NCBI GenBank assembly: GCA_030267565.1 | Contig: BRXU01000011.1 | Coordinates: forward strand, 248,001-312,000 | Source: Pleodorina starrii | Taxonomy: Eukaryota > Chlorophyta > Chlorophyceae > Chlamydomonadales > Volvocaceae | Reading direction: 5' to 3' | Length of the DNA: 64,000 bases | In this document: piece after piece, positions 1 to 9,364 of the stretch | Layout: each line of letters opens with the position of its first letter | Numbering within the stretch: the stretch's first letter is position 1 | Notes under the pieces: generated by a model | The model's database searches: none | What the model was told of the DNA's origin: nothing | Seen by the model: the letters and a program-made list of their open reading frames with translations, nothing else | Translations under genes and position numbers: made by a program

Positions 1-1073
1 TGACGCAGGCCGCCGCATCCGCCCCGCGAGCAGCTGGCGAGTGGGAGGCCTGGGTAACAGCCAACCTTGACCCCAGCGACCTGACAGGCTTCAGGCGGAC
101 GACGACCATCGACGCCATCAACCGCCTCACGGCGGATATTAGCCCGGAATGGCGTGCAGCAGCAGCGACGGTGCTGGCGCACCCGGAACGCGCGGCAGGG
201 CTGGATACGGAGGAGACGATACGAGCTCGGTTCGTGGGGCGGGTGGGCTGGCGGTTTGGGGGGTCACTCAGCATCAAGCTGCGCGACCTCTCCGTCCGCC
301 AAGCCACTCAACTGCAGATGCAGCCAGTAACGGAGCGCCGAGCCCGCCTGCACGCAGCCTACGAGCGGGAAGCCCGGGAGCAACCCGCAGCGGCAGCAGC
401 AACAGCAGGAGCCCACCCGCCGGGACATCAGCCAGCCGCCGCCGAAGTGACGCCAGCAGCAGGCGTACTGGCAATGCTCCGGCGAATGTGGCCCATCAAA
501 TGGGAGCGCGAACACTTTGAGACGCTCTGGCGGTTGGCACAGGACGGCGTGCCGCTCCCCGGCAACAGCCACATCAGGGGAGCGGCACCAGAACAATGCA
601 AGTGCGGCGCGTACGGGGGAGCCGGCCCACACGCATGCTCGCCGCGTGCACACCACTTCTGGGAGTGCCCGGTGGCGCAAGCGGTGGTGCAGCAGATCGC
701 CGCCCACGTGCCCGGGCCCATCACCCGGGCAAACGTGTGGCTGGCGGAGCCACCGCCAGGCGTGCAGCAGTGCGTGTGGGACGTGATCTGCCTGGCGGCA
801 CTCACGGCCATGGAACGGGCGCGCGTGGGGCTGTGGGCAGTCAGGAACTCGCCTACCGCCCCGGATGCCCCAGACCCAGTCGAGGTGGCCAAGGCGCGCG
901 CAGCGCTAGATTTTTGGCAGCGTGTGCGGGGGTTTGCGGAGCTAGACGTGCCAAGGCGGGGATGGGAGGGGGTAGGGCCTGACCATCCCATCCTGGCGGT
1001 GGTCAACGGCCACTTTCAGTGTGTGCAGCACGCAGGGATGGGTATGGAGGGAGAGGGAGGGGTCGTGGAGTGA
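1..1073 (+). CDS. LINE ORF2 C-terminal part, copy A (partial at window edge)
   Basis: This is the C-terminal part of the LINE polyprotein, equal to roughly residues 1151-1507 of the complete copies. It carries the zinc-binding motif near 598-690 (CxC, then HHFWEC), typical of the region behind the reverse transcriptase in L1-like plant and algal LINEs. The protein is identical to the same part of copies B and C. The 5' end lies outside the window, so this copy's catalytic domains cannot be judged. Confidence 0.9.
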   Translation, partial: TQAAASAPRAAGEWEAWVTANLDPSDLTGFRRTTTIDAINRLTADISPEWRAAAATVLAHPERAAGLDTEETIRARFVGRVGWRFGGSLSIKLRDLSVRQATQLQMQPVTERRARLHAAYEREAREQPAAAAATAGAHPPGHQPAAAEVTPAAGVLAMLRRMWPIKWEREHFETLWRLAQDGVPLPGNSHIRGAAPEQCKCGAYGGAGPHACSPRAHHFWECPVAQAVVQQIAAHVPGPITRANVWLAEPPPGVQQCVWDVICLAALTAMERARVGLWAVRNSPTAPDAPDPVEVAKARAALDFWQRVRGFAELDVPRRGWEGVGPDHPILAVVNGHFQCVQHAGMGMEGEGGVVE

Positions 1074-1878
1074 GGGGATGAAGGGGCTTTAGGGGTGAGG
1101 GAGGGAACTTAGGGCGTCGAGGCAGGGAGGCGTGAGAGGAGGGGAGGTGGGGGGGTTCCTTTGGGTCCGAGAGGACTTAGGGTGCAGAGACCGCCGCGGG
1201 CTGCCTTTTGTAGGCGAGGGAGGCTTTAGGGAGCGGGTATAGCGAGAGTGAGGCGAGTTGGCGAGGTGCCGCCTAGTGCGAACTATAGCTCCGTCACCTA
1301 GCCCGCTGCCGCAAGGCCCGCTCCCGACCTCCTGCCGCGTCGAGGCCAAGCGGCGCTCTGGAGCTCGGCCTCTAGGGGCCACCCCCCGGCCTCTCCGGGG
1401 CCGTCGTAGTAGGAGTAGTAGTAGGGGTAGGGCGCGCGCTGTCTTGGGTTCTCCTTTGGTGCTGACCGCCCACGAGCCGGACCAAGCTCGGGGCAGGTTC
1501 TCAGCGCTTTGTTTTCGCGCCTAGAGGAGCACCGCCAGCCGGTAGCAGGCCGGCCGGGCGCCCCGGCGCTGCAAGGACTTCAGGGCGGGCAGGACAGCGC
1601 GGGCGCCGCGTAGTGCGCCGGCGCGACTGCTGTTTGTGCGGACGCAGGGCCCAGCTGCCGTATAAGGCAGGCTGTGAGCTCAAGCTTTTGGGGAGCCGCT
1701 GCGCCGTACACCCGTATATGGGGTATACGACGCAGCCAGCTCTGCGTCGAGCAGGAGGGGGTAGCGGCCCCTCACGCCCTTCTCCCACCGCAAGGGGGAG
1801 AGTGCTTAGGCGGTCTTTCCGTCGGGGCTGGGTTAGCAGCCCCTGGCCAGCGTCAGGGCCCGGTCAGATACTGTAACG
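1074..1878 (+). other. LINE 3' UTR with TTAGGG-like motifs
   Basis: This is the non-coding 3' part of the element, repeated in copies B, C and D after their ORF2 stops. The first 160 nt are strongly G-rich on the + strand. They include TTTAGGG or TTAGGG at 1088-1094, 1109-1114, 1177-1182 and 1225-1231. A TGTAA poly(A)-type signal lies at 1872-1876, just before the AC tail. I see no convincing gene here: the open frames are short and GC-driven. Confidence 0.75.
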
Positions 1879-1898
1879 ACACACACACACACACACAC
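1879..1898 (+). repeat. (AC)10 3' tail of LINE copy A
   Basis: This dinucleotide run lies directly after TGTAACG. The same place in later copies holds (AC)11 at 9269-9290, (AC)14 at 16661-16688 and (AC)19 at 24062-24099. Its position after the poly(A)-type signal and its copy-to-copy length change are what a LINE 3' tail would show. That it is the tail, rather than part of a 5' UTR, is an inference. Confidence 0.7.
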
Positions 1899-1972
1899 AT
1901 CAGCGCACAGCAGCGCAGCCTGGCGACGGAAAACGGGTCGCCATTACGAAGGTACTAACGTACCGGAGAAGA

Positions 1973-3925
1973 ATGGACCCAGTCGACGCGGGCCCGGTCG
2001 CTGTGAAGGTTAAGGTGGCTGCCCCGACCGGCTCCCTGGCCTGCCTCGCGGCCTCATTGGCGCCCGACGGCACCCTGGACCTGGGCCAAATCCCGTTGGA
2101 GCCCGGCAGCCTCGAATCGGTCCCCATCAAAGTGCGCGCTCTGGAAGCCAATAAAGTGGCCTTCCAGCAATATTGGATCCACGGAATCCCGGACAGCATC
2201 CAGGACCCCGAGGGATGCAAAAAGGTGCTCATGGCCGCATACGGCCGGTCGGTGGACACGATCGTGTGGGCCCGACGCTGTGACCACACACATCGCGTGC
2301 TGGCTACCCTGAAAGCGTCTGCAGCACCCCTGCCGGACTCGCTGGACGTCCCCGCCCAGCCCGCACCCAGCCAGCAAGGGGCATACACCCTCAAGGCGGA
2401 GCAGCAGTGGTGGCAACGCTTGGACATCACAATTCCGCGCGCGCCACCGCCCAGCACACGCGTATTGGCTGCCGACAGACAGGCGCGCCAGTGGCACGCT
2501 GCCCAGGACCTGCACTGGGCGCATCACCTGGTCCGCTTGGAGGCCGAGGCGCGGGCACGTGCCCAACCCACCGGTCGGGCCACAGCACCGCAGGCGGAAC
2601 ACCCCGTGGACCCCCGGCCAGCGGCGGCAGCCCGAGCGGCAGATACGACCGCGCCACAAAGGACGACCCCCGCAGCACCGGCAACCACACAGGTAGCCGG
2701 GACCGCCCAACAACTGGGCGCGGATGACGCGGCGACCGCCCTGGCCCGGCGGACCGAGGAGATCCGGGAACAAAACGACCGGGAAACCCGGGCCCAGCAG
2801 GCAGCGCTGAAGGAGCAGCTGGGGCTCGAACGGCGGACAGCAGCCGCCGCGGAGCGCGCCGCCGCCGCGGAACGTGCCGCCGCCGCGGAACGTGCCGCCG
2901 CCGCGGAGCGCGCCGCCGCCGCGGAGCGTGCCGCCGCCGCGGAGCGTGCCGCCGCCGCGGAGCGTGCCGCCGCCGCGGAGCGCGCCGCCGCCGCGGAGCG
3001 CGCCGCCGCCGCGGACGCGACCGCTACGGCCGGCACACCCGAAGGCCCTGCCAACACGGCGGCCCTAGCACACGAGGCCGCAGTCCAGGCAGCCACCACG
3101 GCAGGCCCAGCCGACGCGCGGCAACACCAGCAGGAGGAGCAGGCTGCGGCGCCCGCCAATGCGGACTCGGCCGAGGAGCATGCTGCCATCGCAGCGGGAC
3201 CAGCCGTCGGTCAGCCACAGCAGCCGCCTCAGCAGCGGCAGCCGCAGCAGCAGCAGTTGACGCCGGCGGCACCCCGGAGAACGCCACGGCAAACCCAGCG
3301 TACACCTGGGGCAGGAGGCAGCTGCCCTACGGGGCTCGCCGCCACTGAGACGCCGACGGCGATGACCCCTGCTGACCCCGGCGCCAGTGTGCAGAAAGAG
3401 CGGGGGCGGCAGCGCTCGCCGTGCGAGACGAGCCCAGAGGAGGCCTCAGCCAGGAAACGACCCAGCCAGGGCCGCTGCATCGCGGACCTGACGGACGCGG
3501 AGATCCTGGCCAGAGCTGATGCCCGCCAGGCAAAAGGTGGCGGCGGATGGACGCGCAAAGCGGGCGAATCGGACGCAGCAGTCGTGCTCCGGCTGCGGGG
3601 TCGGAGTGCCAGGGTGAGAGGCACAGTCGGAGACGCCATGCGCGAAAAGTCCGCCAGCACGCGCCGGAAGCCGGCAGTGGACAGAACCCCCGCCTCGGCC
3701 GCCCCCCAGGCGCACACATGCAGCCCTAGCCCCTCCCAGCGCAGCAGTGCCAGCACCCCCGTGGCCAGCCTGCGTGCATTCAGCCTGGAGCTACGGCTAT
3801 CCCAGGCCAGCCAAGACGGCGCCCAGACTAACGCAGACCAACCCCCCCAGGCCCCGGCGGCGGCAACGCCGCTGGCTCCACAGCAAAGAGAGCAGCACGG
3901 GGTCAGGGAGGTCGGGCCCAAATAA
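1973..3925 (+). CDS. LINE ORF1 protein, copy B (650 aa)
   Basis: This is the ORF1-type, probably nucleic-acid-binding protein of the LINE. The start ATG follows a ~75-nt leader. Residues about 60-115 (around FQQYWIHGIPD) look like a small RRM-type fold; this is a weak call by eye. Residues about 265-350 are charged and Ala-rich and probably form a coiled coil, with nine repeats of the hexapeptide ERAAAA coded by an 18-bp minisatellite. The C-terminal third is Pro/Gln/Ala-rich, then basic. I see no CCHC zinc knuckle. In LINEs, ORF1p binds the element RNA and multimerises. Confidence 0.85.
   Translation: MDPVDAGPVAVKVKVAAPTGSLACLAASLAPDGTLDLGQIPLEPGSLESVPIKVRALEANKVAFQQYWIHGIPDSIQDPEGCKKVLMAAYGRSVDTIVWARRCDHTHRVLATLKASAAPLPDSLDVPAQPAPSQQGAYTLKAEQQWWQRLDITIPRAPPPSTRVLAADRQARQWHAAQDLHWAHHLVRLEAEARARAQPTGRATAPQAEHPVDPRPAAAARAADTTAPQRTTPAAPATTQVAGTAQQLGADDAATALARRTEEIREQNDRETRAQQAALKEQLGLERRTAAAAERAAAAERAAAAERAAAAERAAAAERAAAAERAAAAERAAAAERAAAAERAAAADATATAGTPEGPANTAALAHEAAVQAATTAGPADARQHQQEEQAAAPANADSAEEHAAIAAGPAVGQPQQPPQQRQPQQQQLTPAAPRRTPRQTQRTPGAGGSCPTGLAATETPTAMTPADPGASVQKERGRQRSPCETSPEEASARKRPSQGRCIADLTDAEILARADARQAKGGGGWTRKAGESDAAVVLRLRGRSARVRGTVGDAMREKSASTRRKPAVDRTPASAAPQAHTCSPSPSQRSSASTPVASLRAFSLELRLSQASQDGAQTNADQPPQAPAAATPLAPQQREQHGVREVGPK
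2846..3015 (+). repeat. 18-bp minisatellite in ORF1 coding ERAAAA
   Basis: There are nine tandem 18-bp units inside ORF1, each GCC/GCG/GAG-rich and coding Glu-Arg-Ala4. Homologous blocks lie in copies C (10238-10407), D (17636-17805) and E (25047-25288). Copies B-D have nine units; copy E has thirteen, adding 24 residues, with Val and Leu replacements in the middle units. The unit length keeps the frame, so the number can change without breaking ORF1. Confidence 0.9.
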
Positions 3926-3939
3926 CCCGGCCACTGCGA

Positions 3940-6900
3940 GTGGCGTCCCATAACATGGGAGGCTTGCGTGTGTGGGAGGCGCGCGCCGCAGCGCGCTTCG
4001 AAGCGGCGATGCAGCTTTGGGCCCAGCTCCAGCTCGACGTGGTGTGTCTGCAGGAGACTCACCACACCGGGGACCCAGACCGGAGCGCACTGGAGGCGGC
4101 CCTAACGGCCGCCGCCGACCGGCTCCACCAGCCGGGCTGGACCATAGCAGCGCACTCGTACTCAAACAGCCAACACACCGCGGGCGTGGCGATCCTCGTC
4201 CGTGCAAACCTCCTTCCCCCCCGCGCCATCGAGGCCCTCCCCGCGCCCGCCGGCGTACCCGCGGGGTGGCTCACGGAGTGCAGATTCCAGTGGGGCGGAC
4301 ATCATGTGCGGGTCTGCAGCGTTTACTTCCCACAGGCCGGGAGGGATGGCGCCGCGGGCCTGCGGCAACAGCTGTGTCAGGCAGGCCTGGCCCCCGCCGC
4401 CGCAGATGCGGCGGCAGATGGCTCGGTACTGCTGTGGTGCGGCGATTTCAACTTTGTGGAGAACCCGGCCCTGGACTGCCCCAGCCCGGACCTGCGCGCA
4501 GCAGACGCGGCCCCATCCATGCAGCTGCAGGAGGCGGCGGCGGCCGCAGGGATGGTGGACAGCTTTCGCACGCTGCACCCCCAGCGCCGTGAGTTCACGT
4601 ACCTATACCGGGGACCGCGGCCTGGGGGCTCCCGCCTGGACCGCATCTACCTGCCTGAGGCGGCCTGCCCATACCTCGCGAAAGCGTACATCAACGTCAC
4701 CTCGCCGTCTGACCATCGGCTCGCCATCGCCCACATCGCAGCCCGCCAACCGCCCCCCAACACCAATCTCCCGCGCCGCCTCCGCCTCCACTGCCTAGCG
4801 CATGCGGACCTGAAACGCAGCCTGGGCGACTGGCTAGACGAGGAAGTGGGAGCGGCCCCCACCGGCGGTGAGCACCCGCAGCAGGCCGTGCTGGACTGGT
4901 GGCCGGCGTTCAAACGCCGGCTCACAGCCCAGGTGGCCCGGCTCAACCGAGAAGCACAAACGCGCCGCGTCCGGCCAGCCGCCAGCGTGCAACAGCTAGC
5001 GGCGGCAGCACAGGAAGCCGCCAGCGCCCTGGACGCCGACCCCTCCAACGAGGAACGGCTGGCGGCGGCAGTGGAGGCGCAGGTGGCAGTGCAGAAGGGC
5101 ATGCGGGCCGCGGCCAACGAGGCGGCCCGGGACGCCCGGCGGAACCGGATCAGTGAAGGCGAGCGCCCCTCCCGGGCCCTCACCGCCCTCATCCGGGAAC
5201 AGAGCGATGGCGGCAACGGGGGCGGCCCCGGCCCCTCCATGCTGCGCGACCCCCGCACGGGCCAGCTGGTCAGCGACGCCAGGCGACTGCCGCAGATCAT
5301 CGCCAACTTCTGGCAGGACGTCAGCGCCCTGCCATCGGAGGCCGAGCTGCCGGCATCGGTGAAGCAGCAGGCGCAGGCCCAGGTCCTGGAGGCCCTCCGA
5401 GACCACCCGCTGCGACTGCCGGCAGACCCGGAAGACCCAGTCGGCCGGGCCCAAGTGGGCAGCACCGAGGTGGCCGCGGCTCTCAAGGCCACGCCGCGCG
5501 GAAAAGCGCCGGGGTGGGATGGCCTGCCCGCGGAGCTCTACCGGGCCTTCCAGCGACAGTTCGCCCCCCTCCTGGCAGACCTATACACCGCCATCGGCAC
5601 CACAGGCAACATGCCCGCGCGGTTCACCGAGGGCATCATCAAGGTGCTCTATAAAAAGGGCGACCCCACACAGCCAGGCAACTACCGCCCCATCACCCTG
5701 CTCAACACGGACTACCGCATCCTCGCCAAAGTCATGGCAAATAGGCTTGGCCCCGCCCTGAATGCCGCGATCTCTGCGGAGCAAACGGCCTTCCTCCCGG
5801 GGCGACACATTGGCGCCAGCATCTTCACCCTCCGCTACCTTCCCCACCTCCTCCGACGCCAGGGACGCAACGCGCTGGTCGCCTTCCTCGACTTTGCCAA
5901 AGCCTACGATACGGTCCACCGGGACTTTCTAGTGGCAGCGATGGCGGAGCTGGGCGCGTCCGAACAGCTCCGAAAGTGGGTACAGACGCTGCTGGCGGAC
6001 ACGCAGGCCCGGGCGCTGGTGGGGGGGAGGCAGTCAGAGCCGGTCAGCATGGCGGCGGGCGTCCGACAAGGCTGCCCGCTCGCCCCGCTGCTCTACCTCT
6101 TCGTCGCGCAAGCGCTGCTGTCATGGCTACAACGCAAGGGACTGGGCATTCGCCTGGACCCAGCAGATGCCGAGCTAACCACGGCGGTGCAGTTTGCGGA
6201 CGACGGAGAGGTGTTCCTGGAGGGCGACCACACCGTCCAAGCCTTCCTCGACGCCACGGAGACGTTTGCGCAGGCCACCGGACAGCGGCTAAACCGTGAC
6301 AAAGTGGAGCTCCTGAGAGTTGGCCACCTGCCGGCACAGCCGCAGCAGCCACCCCAGCAGCCCCCACCTCAGCAGCCGCCAGGCCCGCCGGAAGCCGGCG
6401 CCCAGCTCCCACCGCCCGCACCGCCGCCACCAGCACCAGGCCCGCCGCAAGCGCCAGCACCAGCCCATGCGCCCGCAGTGCCAAACATCCAGGGCCTGCG
6501 CCTGGTGCCTGCCGCGACCGCGCTCGGAGCTGGCTTCTCAAATAACCCAACAGGCCAGCAATCCAACTGGCACCGCGCCGGGGAGGAGATCCGCAAGCGG
6601 ATGCACCGCGTCACCAGACTTCGGCTGTCGGTGTTCGGCAGATGCAACCTCATATCGGCATACGCCTTACAGATCAGGACGTACCACTGGGAGCACGGCG
6701 GCCGAGGAGGGGGGGAAGAGGCCCGCCAGGTGGAGAGATGGGCAGCACAGGCAGGCGACCGCAGGGTCAGCCCCATGCAGCCATGTCAGCGCCTCACCGG
6801 CCTCCCAGGGCAGCTCATGTGGGGCGCGGCGCGAGACGGCGGATGCGGGCTGCTGCCGCTCACCCTGCACACCCGCGCACGGGAGGCGGTGAAGGCGGCC

Positions 6901-8463
6901 AAGCTCGCCCGGACCGCCAGCCAGCCAGCAGACAACGCCCACTCGTCGGTACGAACGTTCGCCCAGCTGCTCCGTGGCTACCACCCGCTGCTGAGCCCCG
7001 GATCCGTGCTCACCACGGGTGTGGCGCAGGGAGGGATGCCCCACCCAGGAACAGACCCCCTGCCCGCAGACGTCACGACACTCCTCGTCGCCCTCAGCTA
7101 CCTCCCCCCCGTGCAAGATGTTGACACGACGCCGCTGCCGGCCGCCGGGGACTGGTGCCTTAATATCCCGCTTTGGGGCAACCCCCTTTTGCCGAACGGT
7201 GCGCAACCGACCAGCGGGGCAGCGGAAGCGGGGGATGCAGCGGACGCGCAGGCGGCAGATCCAGACTTCGCGCCTGAGGAGGAGGACAGGGACATGGCTC
7301 CCAACCCGCTTCCTAGGCCAGGACTAGAGAGCCGCCACAGGCGTCTGGCGGCATGCAGGGCGTTGCGCACGGTGGGTGACCTAATGAGGGTGACGCAGGC
7401 CGCCGCATCCGCCCCGCGAGCAGCTGGCGAGTGGGAGGCCTGGGTAACAGCCAACCTTGACCCCAGCGACCTGACAGGCTTCAGGCGGACGACGACCATC
7501 GACGCCATCAACCGCCTCACGGCGGATATTAGCCCGGAATGGCGTGCAGCAGCAGCGACGGTGCTGGCGCACCCGGAACGCGCGGCAGGGCTGGATACGG
7601 AGGAGACGATACGAGCTCGGTTCGTGGGGCGGGTGGGCTGGCGGTTTGGGGGGTCACTCAGCATCAAGCTGCGCGACCTCTCCGTCCGCCAAGCCACTCA
7701 ACTGCAGATGCAGCCAGTAACGGAGCGCCGAGCCCGCCTGCACGCAGCCTACGAGCGGGAAGCCCGGGAGCAACCCGCAGCGGCAGCAGCAACAGCAGGA
7801 GCCCACCCGCCGGGACATCAGCCAGCCGCCGCCGAAGTGACGCCAGCAGCAGGCGTACTGGCAATGCTCCGGCGAATGTGGCCCATCAAATGGGAGCGCG
7901 AACACTTTGAGACGCTCTGGCGGTTGGCACAGGACGGCGTGCCGCTCCCCGGCAACAGCCACATCAGGGGAGCGGCACCAGAACAATGCAAGTGCGGCGC
8001 GTACGGGGGAGCCGGCCCACACGCATGCTCGCCGCGTGCACACCACTTCTGGGAGTGCCCGGTGGCGCAAGCGGTGGTGCAGCAGATCGCCGCCCACGTG
8101 CCCGGGCCCATCACCCGGGCAAACGTGTGGCTGGCGGAGCCACCGCCAGGCGTGCAGCAGTGCGTGTGGGACGTGATCTGCCTGGCGGCACTCACGGCCA
8201 TGGAACGGGCGCGCGTGGGGCTGTGGGCAGTCAGGAACTCGCCTACCGCCCCGGATGCCCCAGACCCAGTCGAGGTGGCCAAGGCGCGCGCAGCGCTAGA
8301 TTTTTGGCAGCGTGTGCGGGGGTTTGCGGAGCTAGACGTGCCAAGGCGGGGATGGGAGGGGGTAGGGCCTGACCATCCCATCCTGGCGGTGGTCAACGGC
8401 CACTTTCAGTGTGTGCAGCACGCAGGGATGGGTATGGAGGGAGAGGGAGGGGTCGTGGAGTGA
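3940..8463 (+). CDS. LINE ORF2 polyprotein, copy B: endonuclease + reverse transcriptase
   Basis: This protein of about 1,507 aa nicks target DNA and reverse-transcribes the element. The APE-type endonuclease (about 1-270) shows HNMGG, LQETHH, CGDFNF, SRLDRIYL and SPSDHR, the active-site landmarks. The reverse transcriptase (about 495-790) shows GKAPGWDG, NYRPITLLN, FLDFAKAYDTV, GVRQGCPLAP and FADD. A proline/glutamine-rich insert of about 50 aa (around 800-850) separates palm and thumb. A CxC...HHFWEC zinc-binding motif lies near 1350. The frame at 3940 opens with GTG; the first ATG is at 3955, after the catalytic Asn. The open frame runs back to 3832, overlapping ORF1, so the true start is unclear. 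Confidence 0.92.
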   Translation: MASHNMGGLRVWEARAAARFEAAMQLWAQLQLDVVCLQETHHTGDPDRSALEAALTAAADRLHQPGWTIAAHSYSNSQHTAGVAILVRANLLPPRAIEALPAPAGVPAGWLTECRFQWGGHHVRVCSVYFPQAGRDGAAGLRQQLCQAGLAPAAADAAADGSVLLWCGDFNFVENPALDCPSPDLRAADAAPSMQLQEAAAAAGMVDSFRTLHPQRREFTYLYRGPRPGGSRLDRIYLPEAACPYLAKAYINVTSPSDHRLAIAHIAARQPPPNTNLPRRLRLHCLAHADLKRSLGDWLDEEVGAAPTGGEHPQQAVLDWWPAFKRRLTAQVARLNREAQTRRVRPAASVQQLAAAAQEAASALDADPSNEERLAAAVEAQVAVQKGMRAAANEAARDARRNRISEGERPSRALTALIREQSDGGNGGGPGPSMLRDPRTGQLVSDARRLPQIIANFWQDVSALPSEAELPASVKQQAQAQVLEALRDHPLRLPADPEDPVGRAQVGSTEVAAALKATPRGKAPGWDGLPAELYRAFQRQFAPLLADLYTAIGTTGNMPARFTEGIIKVLYKKGDPTQPGNYRPITLLNTDYRILAKVMANRLGPALNAAISAEQTAFLPGRHIGASIFTLRYLPHLLRRQGRNALVAFLDFAKAYDTVHRDFLVAAMAELGASEQLRKWVQTLLADTQARALVGGRQSEPVSMAAGVRQGCPLAPLLYLFVAQALLSWLQRKGLGIRLDPADAELTTAVQFADDGEVFLEGDHTVQAFLDATETFAQATGQRLNRDKVELLRVGHLPAQPQQPPQQPPPQQPPGPPEAGAQLPPPAPPPPAPGPPQAPAPAHAPAVPNIQGLRLVPAATALGAGFSNNPTGQQSNWHRAGEEIRKRMHRVTRLRLSVFGRCNLISAYALQIRTYHWEHGGRGGGEEARQVERWAAQAGDRRVSPMQPCQRLTGLPGQLMWGAARDGGCGLLPLTLHTRAREAVKAAKLARTASQPADNAHSSVRTFAQLLRGYHPLLSPGSVLTTGVAQGGMPHPGTDPLPADVTTLLVALSYLPPVQDVDTTPLPAAGDWCLNIPLWGNPLLPNGAQPTSGAAEAGDAADAQAADPDFAPEEEDRDMAPNPLPRPGLESRHRRLAACRALRTVGDLMRVTQAAASAPRAAGEWEAWVTANLDPSDLTGFRRTTTIDAINRLTADISPEWRAAAATVLAHPERAAGLDTEETIRARFVGRVGWRFGGSLSIKLRDLSVRQATQLQMQPVTERRARLHAAYEREAREQPAAAAATAGAHPPGHQPAAAEVTPAAGVLAMLRRMWPIKWEREHFETLWRLAQDGVPLPGNSHIRGAAPEQCKCGAYGGAGPHACSPRAHHFWECPVAQAVVQQIAAHVPGPITRANVWLAEPPPGVQQCVWDVICLAALTAMERARVGLWAVRNSPTAPDAPDPVEVAKARAALDFWQRVRGFAELDVPRRGWEGVGPDHPILAVVNGHFQCVQHAGMGMEGEGGVVE

Positions 8464-9364
8464 GGGGATGAAGGGGCTTTAGGGGTGAGGGAGGGAACTT
8501 AGGGCGTCGAGGCAGGGAGGCGTGAGAGGAGGGGAGGTGGGGGGGTTCCTTTGGGTCCGAGAGGACTTAGGGTGCAGAGACCGCCGCGGGCTGCCTTTTG
8601 TAGGCGAGGGAGGCTTTAGGGAGCGGGTATAGCGAGAGTGAGGCGAGTTGGCGAGGTGCCGCCTAGTGCGAACTATAGCTCCGTCACCTAGCCCGCTGCC
8701 GCAAGGCCCGCTCCCGACCTCCTGCCGCGTCGAGGCCAAGCGGCGCTCTGGAGCTCGGCCTCTAGGGGCCACCCCCCGGCCTCTCCGGGGCCGTCGTAGT
8801 AGGAGTAGTAGTAGGGGTAGGGCGCGCGCTGTCTTGGGTTCTCCTTTGGTGCTGACCGCCCACGAGCCGGACCAAGCTCGGGGCAGGTTCTCAGCGCTTT
8901 GTTTTCGCGCCTAGAGGAGCACCGCCAGCCGGTAGCAGGCCGGCCGGGCGCCCCGGCGCTGCAAGGACTTCAGGGCGGGCAGGACAGCGCGGGCGCCGCG
9001 TAGTGCACCGGCGCGACTGCTGTTTGTGCGGACGCAGGGCCCAGCTGCCGTATAAGGCAGGCTGTGAGCTCAAGCTTTTGGGGAGCCGCTGCGCCGTACA
9101 CCCGTATATGGGGTATACGACGCAGCCAGCTCTGCGTCGAGCAGGAGGGGGTAGCGGCCCCTCACGCCCTTCTCCCACCGCAAGGGGGAGAGTGCTTAGG
9201 CGGTCTTTCCGTCGGGGCTGGGTTAGCAGCCCCTGGCCAGCGTCAGGGCCCGGTCAGATACTGTAACGACACACACACACACACACACACATCAGCGCAC
9301 AGCAGCGCAGCCTGGCGACGGAAAACGGGTCGCCATTACGAAGGTACTAACGTACCGGAGAAGA

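Larger units (their letters stand above)
1..1898 (+). mobile_element. LINE copy A (3' part only)
   Basis: This is the 3' portion of the leftmost LINE unit. It begins inside ORF2 because the window starts there and matches 7391-9290 almost base for base. It contains the last 357 codons of ORF2, a G-rich 3' UTR (1074-1870), a TGTAA motif at 1872-1876 and an (AC)10 tail at 1879-1898. The next unit follows at once, with no poly(A) and no visible target-site duplication. The array therefore continues to the left of the window. Confidence 0.9.
1899..9290 (+). mobile_element. LINE copy B, complete, L1/Zepp-like
   Basis: This is a complete non-LTR retrotransposon of about 7.39 kb: short leader 1899-1972, ORF1 1973-3925, ORF2 3940-8463, 3' UTR to 9268 and (AC)11 tail 9269-9290. 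It codes for an APE-type endonuclease and a reverse transcriptase, so it should move by target-primed reverse transcription. ORF1 and ORF2 are intact and the FADD catalytic motif is present. The family call rests on domain order and on the clustered, head-to-tail layout known for Zepp-like LINEs of green algae. I cannot place the clade without an alignment. Confidence 0.9.

Noticed and set aside
1258..1958. Possible extra small ORFs in the LINE 3' UTR
   Set aside because: Present in all copies only because copies are identical; composition is Arg/Pro/Gly GC noise and one runs into the AC tail (THTHTH).
2524..3189. 221-aa minus-strand Ala/Ser/Arg-rich frame in each LINE copy
   Set aside because: Antisense of the ERAAAA minisatellite; occurs only because the + strand frame is GC-rich.
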